The notes under the pieces were generated by a model. The model was not told where the DNA came from. It saw nothing but the letters and a program-made list of their open reading frames with translations, and did not search any database. This document shows positions 35,380 through 38,022 of a DNA stretch of 38,022 nt, one piece after another (the stretch's first letter is position 1; every line of letters starts with the position of its first letter). The translations under genes and the position numbers were made by a program. Source of the DNA: Novosphingobium sp. (GTDB taxonomy: Bacteria > Pseudomonadota > Alphaproteobacteria > Sphingomonadales > Sphingomonadaceae); contig JACDQK010000223.1 in the NCBI GenBank assembly GCA_015657645.1, forward strand, positions 1 to 38,022, given 5' to 3'.

Positions 35380-36048
35380 TCAGCCAAACCGCTTCATGAA
35401 CTCCGCCGCTGCCAGCGTTTCGGCTTCCTGCTTGCTTCCGGCGCTGGCCTCGGCCTCACCCACGCCGTGGACGCCGACCGCGACGGTGAAGCGGGCGGCG
35501 TGGTCCGGGCCAGAACGTTCGACCAGGCGGTATTCGGGCATGCGCTTGCGGTTGCCGGCGCACCATTCCTGAAGCGCGGACTTGGGGTGCTTGCGCTGGC
35601 CGGTCTGCCCGCCGACGGCATCGGCCCAGAGCCGGCGGACCATGGCGCGCGTGGCATCGAAGCCGTGAGTGACGAAGCTGGCGCCGATCACCGCCTCCAT
35701 CACATCGCCCAGGATGTTGTCGCTCTCCGCCCCGCCATCGTCGCGGGCCTGCTTGCCGAGCCGGATATGCGCGCCAAGGCCGATCGAGCGGGCGATCCGG
35801 GCGCAGGTGGCGCGGGAGACCAGCGCGTTGAGCCGCTGCGAGAGGCGGCCTTCGTCGCCCGTTTCGGCGGCGTGAAGCCATTCGGCGATGACCAGGCCGA
35901 GCACCCGGTCACCGAGGAATTCGAGCCGCTGGTAATCGCGCGCCGCGCCGGTCGAACCGTGGGTGAGCGCTTCCAGCCACAGCCCCTCGTCAACCGGCGG
36001 ACGATCGGCCAGTTCAGTCAGGAAGGCATGGGTTTCCGGCGCCAGCAT
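35380..36048 (-). CDS. rnc: ribonuclease III
   Basis: A 222-aa double-strand-specific RNase that processes rRNA precursors. I chose ATG 36048 (MLAPETHAFLTEL), four bases after the lepB stop; the track start lies within lepB. The nuclease signature is RLEFLGDRVLGLVIAEWL, with Arg where many homologues have Ser, and the second acidic site is DNILGDVMEAVIGA. The C-terminal dsRNA-binding domain runs HPKSALQEWC to AGSKQEAETLAAAEFMKRF. Confidence 0.96.
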   Translation of the reverse strand: MLAPETHAFLTELADRPPVDEGLWLEALTHGSTGAARDYQRLEFLGDRVLGLVIAEWLHAAETGDEGRLSQRLNALVSRATCARIARSIGLGAHIRLGKQARDDGGAESDNILGDVMEAVIGASFVTHGFDATRAMVRRLWADAVGGQTGQRKHPKSALQEWCAGNRKRMPEYRLVERSGPDHAARFTVAVGVHGVGEAEASAGSKQEAETLAAAEFMKRFG

Positions 36049-36052
36049 GGGC

Positions 36053-36934
36053 TCAGAAGGTCCCGCCGAGCCGGTCCCAGCGCGCGGCGGTGAACCAGGT
36101 CCAGGGCTTGAACCATTCGACGCTGCCATCGGTTGACCACATCACGACGGTTGCGCGGCCGACCAGGTTGTCCATCGGCACCAGCCCGATCCCGCGGCCG
36201 GGTTCGGCCGGGAAGCGGCTGTCTTCCGAATTGTCGCGGTTATCGCCCATCAGGAACAGGTGGCCTTCGGGGACCATGACCGGTTCGGTGTTGTCCATCT
36301 GGCGCGGGCCGAGGTCCAGCACTTCGTAATAGCGCCCACCGGGCAGGGTTTCGCGATAGCGCGGATAGCGGCAGACGTCGGTCCCGGCGGCGTTCTTGGC
36401 AATGAACTGCAGCGAATAGCACTGGGTATTGGCCGAAATCGGGATCTCGAAATCGGCGATCCGCTGCTTGGGCACCGGCACGCCATTCAGGTAGAGCTGG
36501 CCATCGACCATCTGCACCAGATCGCCGGGCAGGCCGATCACGCGCTTGATGTAATCCAGCTCTTTCAGCGGCGGCTGCTTGAAGATCACCACGTCGCCGC
36601 GCTCGGGCGTGGCGGCCAGTACGCGTGTTTCGGGCAGGATCGGCAGGCTGAAGGGCAGCGAATGGCGCGAATAGCCATAGGGCCACTTGGCGGCGAGCAG
36701 GTAATCGCCGTTCACCAGCCGCGGCAGCATCGATTCGCTGGGGATGTTGAAGGGCGAGAAGATCAGGCTCCGGAAGATCGTGACCAGCACTACCAGCTTC
36801 AGCAGGAAGATCAGGAAGCTGTCTTCCTTGCGCTCCACAGACTGCTCCGGCGCAGATTCCGCTGCCGGTTCAGCCGCTTCCGGCGCAGGCTTGGGTTCTG
36901 GAATGGCGACCGGTTCGTTCATGCCCTTGTCCAT
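36053..36934 (-). CDS. lepB: signal peptidase I
   Basis: Membrane serine protease that removes signal peptides of exported proteins. ATG 36934 gives about 293 aa; ATG 36922 (MNEPVAIPEP) is equally possible. A Pro/Ala/Glu-rich cytoplasmic N-terminus leads to one membrane helix (FLIFLLKLVVLVTIFRSLIF). Box B FNIPSESMLPRL carries the catalytic Ser, GDVVIFKQPP and DYIKRVIGLPGD the catalytic Lys region, and MGDNRDNSEDSR box E. A Cys pair lies in NTQCYSLQF and TDVCRYP. It leads the operon with rnc and era. Confidence 0.96.
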   Translation of the reverse strand: MDKGMNEPVAIPEPKPAPEAAEPAAESAPEQSVERKEDSFLIFLLKLVVLVTIFRSLIFSPFNIPSESMLPRLVNGDYLLAAKWPYGYSRHSLPFSLPILPETRVLAATPERGDVVIFKQPPLKELDYIKRVIGLPGDLVQMVDGQLYLNGVPVPKQRIADFEIPISANTQCYSLQFIAKNAAGTDVCRYPRYRETLPGGRYYEVLDLGPRQMDNTEPVMVPEGHLFLMGDNRDNSEDSRFPAEPGRGIGLVPMDNLVGRATVVMWSTDGSVEWFKPWTWFTAARWDRLGGTF

Positions 36935-37083
36935 CGGAGGGCGCGCCGCGCGCGTCAAGGGGCTTGGTTGATCGCATGGGGCGGGCGGCCCGGGGGCAAG
37001 GTGCTGGCCTGCATACGATTTTACCGCTCTTCCCCTGATCGGCGCGGGCGGGCATTAGGGCGGCAATCTGAAGGAGCGAGACG

Positions 37084-38022
37084 ATGAGCGATGCAGTGGC
37101 CGCAGCCTGGGACCATCTGGCGGGTCTGCCCCGGCCGAGCCTGGCCGAACTGTTCGCCGATCCGGCGCGGCTGGACCTGCTGTCGGCCAGGCTCGATCTG
37201 CCGGGCGGGGCGATCCGGTTTGACTGGTCGAAGACCCACCTCGATGCCGCGCACCTGGCGGGCTTTACCGCGCTGGCCGAGGCCGTGGCCTTCAAGCGGC
37301 AGCGCGGCGCGATGTTTGCGGGTGAGAAGATCAACGTCACCGAAGGCCGTGCGGTGGAGCATACCGCCCAGCGGGGCGTGGGGCGCGATACCAGCGTCGA
37401 GGAAGCCGCCATGCTTCACACTCGCATGGCCGGACTGGTCGCAGCGATCCACGGCGGCGCGCTGGGCGAGGTGCGGCACCTGATCCATATCGGCATTGGC
37501 GGCTCAGCACTCGGCCCGGCGCTGGCGCTTGATGCGCTGACCCGGGGCGGGGCAGTGGTCGATGTCCAGGTCGTTGCCAATATCGATGGCTGCGCGCTGG
37601 AAGCCGCCTTTGCCAAGTGCGATCCGGCGACCACGTTGATCGCGGTTGCCTCCAAGACCTTCACCACCACCGAGACCATGACCAATGCCATGTCGGCGCT
37701 GGCCTGGCTGCGCGAGCACGGGGTGGAGGATCCCTACGGACGCGTGATCGCGCTGACCGCTTATCCGGACAAGGCAGTCGAATGGGGTGTCGATGAAACC
37801 CGCGTCCTGCCGTTCGGGGAAAGCGTGGGCGGGCGCTATTCGCTGTGGTCCTCGATCGGTTTTCCGATCGCCCTGGCGCTCGGCATGGATGAGTTCGCCG
37901 AATTCCTTGATGGCGCCGCGGCGATGGACCGGCATTTCCTGGAGGCTGACGGGGCGGATAACCTGCCACTGCGCGCCGCCTTTGCCGACCTGACCTATGC
38001 CCGGCTGCGCGGCTGCCAGACC
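37084..38022 (+). CDS. pgi: glucose-6-phosphate isomerase, 5' part
   Basis: The first 313 codons of Pgi, which interconverts glucose-6-phosphate and fructose-6-phosphate; the gene runs off the right edge. It starts at ATG 37084 after AAGGAG and is not in the ORF track because it has no stop here. Seen: MFAGEKINVTEGRAVEHTAQ, HIGIGGSALGPALA, VASKTFTTTETMTNA and the family signature VGGRYSLWSSIGFPIAL. It diverges from lepB across about 150 bases. Full length would be about 500 residues. Confidence 0.96.
   Translation, partial: MSDAVAAAWDHLAGLPRPSLAELFADPARLDLLSARLDLPGGAIRFDWSKTHLDAAHLAGFTALAEAVAFKRQRGAMFAGEKINVTEGRAVEHTAQRGVGRDTSVEEAAMLHTRMAGLVAAIHGGALGEVRHLIHIGIGGSALGPALALDALTRGGAVVDVQVVANIDGCALEAAFAKCDPATTLIAVASKTFTTTETMTNAMSALAWLREHGVEDPYGRVIALTAYPDKAVEWGVDETRVLPFGESVGGRYSLWSSIGFPIALALGMDEFAEFLDGAAAMDRHFLEADGADNLPLRAAFADLTYARLRGCQT

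Overview
This is a GC-rich, gene-dense chromosomal segment of an alphaproteobacterium, most likely a sphingomonad (order Sphingomonadales). The support is the set of gene neighbourhoods: infA-maf-RNase E/G-like-yacG-tRNA-Phe, plsY-dprA-topA, lepB-rnc-era, an ALAS-type hemA and a large TonB-dependent receptor. Start codons include many GTG and several TTG. I could not run searches, so the lineage is inferred from family knowledge.

Layout. Positions 1-370 hold the 5' part of a minus-strand gene, probably a soluble chemoreceptor. A plus-strand chemosensory operon follows at 521-8452: cheA, cheW, cheY, cheB, cheR, a membrane GGDEF-EAL protein and a methyl-accepting chemotaxis protein, with tight or overlapping junctions. 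At 8491-10597 (minus) is the infA-maf-RNase-yacG-tRNA-Phe block; yacG is missing from the ORF track. At 10819-13341 is a TonB-dependent receptor that ends at a perfect stem-loop, convergent with two tandem MAPEG membrane proteins (13385-14263) and a serine/threonine dehydratase.

Positions 15356-23114 look like a polyamine locus: a carboxy(nor)spermidine dehydrogenase, the decarboxylase nspC, a NylB-like serine hydrolase and an ornithine-decarboxylase-type enzyme. Together these could make putrescine and convert it to spermidine. The locus has been invaded twice. A 477-bp cassette with 42-bp inverted repeats around a GxxExxY (PDDEXK) gene lies between the dehydrogenase and nspC. An AT-rich two-gene membrane-hydrolase island lies after nspC and is followed by a diverged orphan copy of the nspC 3' end. 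These two insertions are the most interesting parts of the window.

Positions 23186-28589 hold a possible small tail-anchored protein, hemA, a metallo-beta-lactamase-fold hydrolase and murI (minus), diverging from plsY, dprA and a small membrane protein (plus). Positions 28586-33638 hold a secreted hypothetical protein (minus), then topA, an unknown 87-aa protein, a second CheY, a small HTH-like protein and a secreted protein (plus). Positions 33631-36934 (minus) hold lepB, rnc, era and a sterol-desaturase-family gene. The window ends inside pgi (plus).

Several otherwise intact genes are broken by single-base indels: the dehydrogenase, the ornithine decarboxylase, era, and the desaturase (two indels in C runs). 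Because era is normally essential, I treat these mainly as probable sequence errors rather than real decay.
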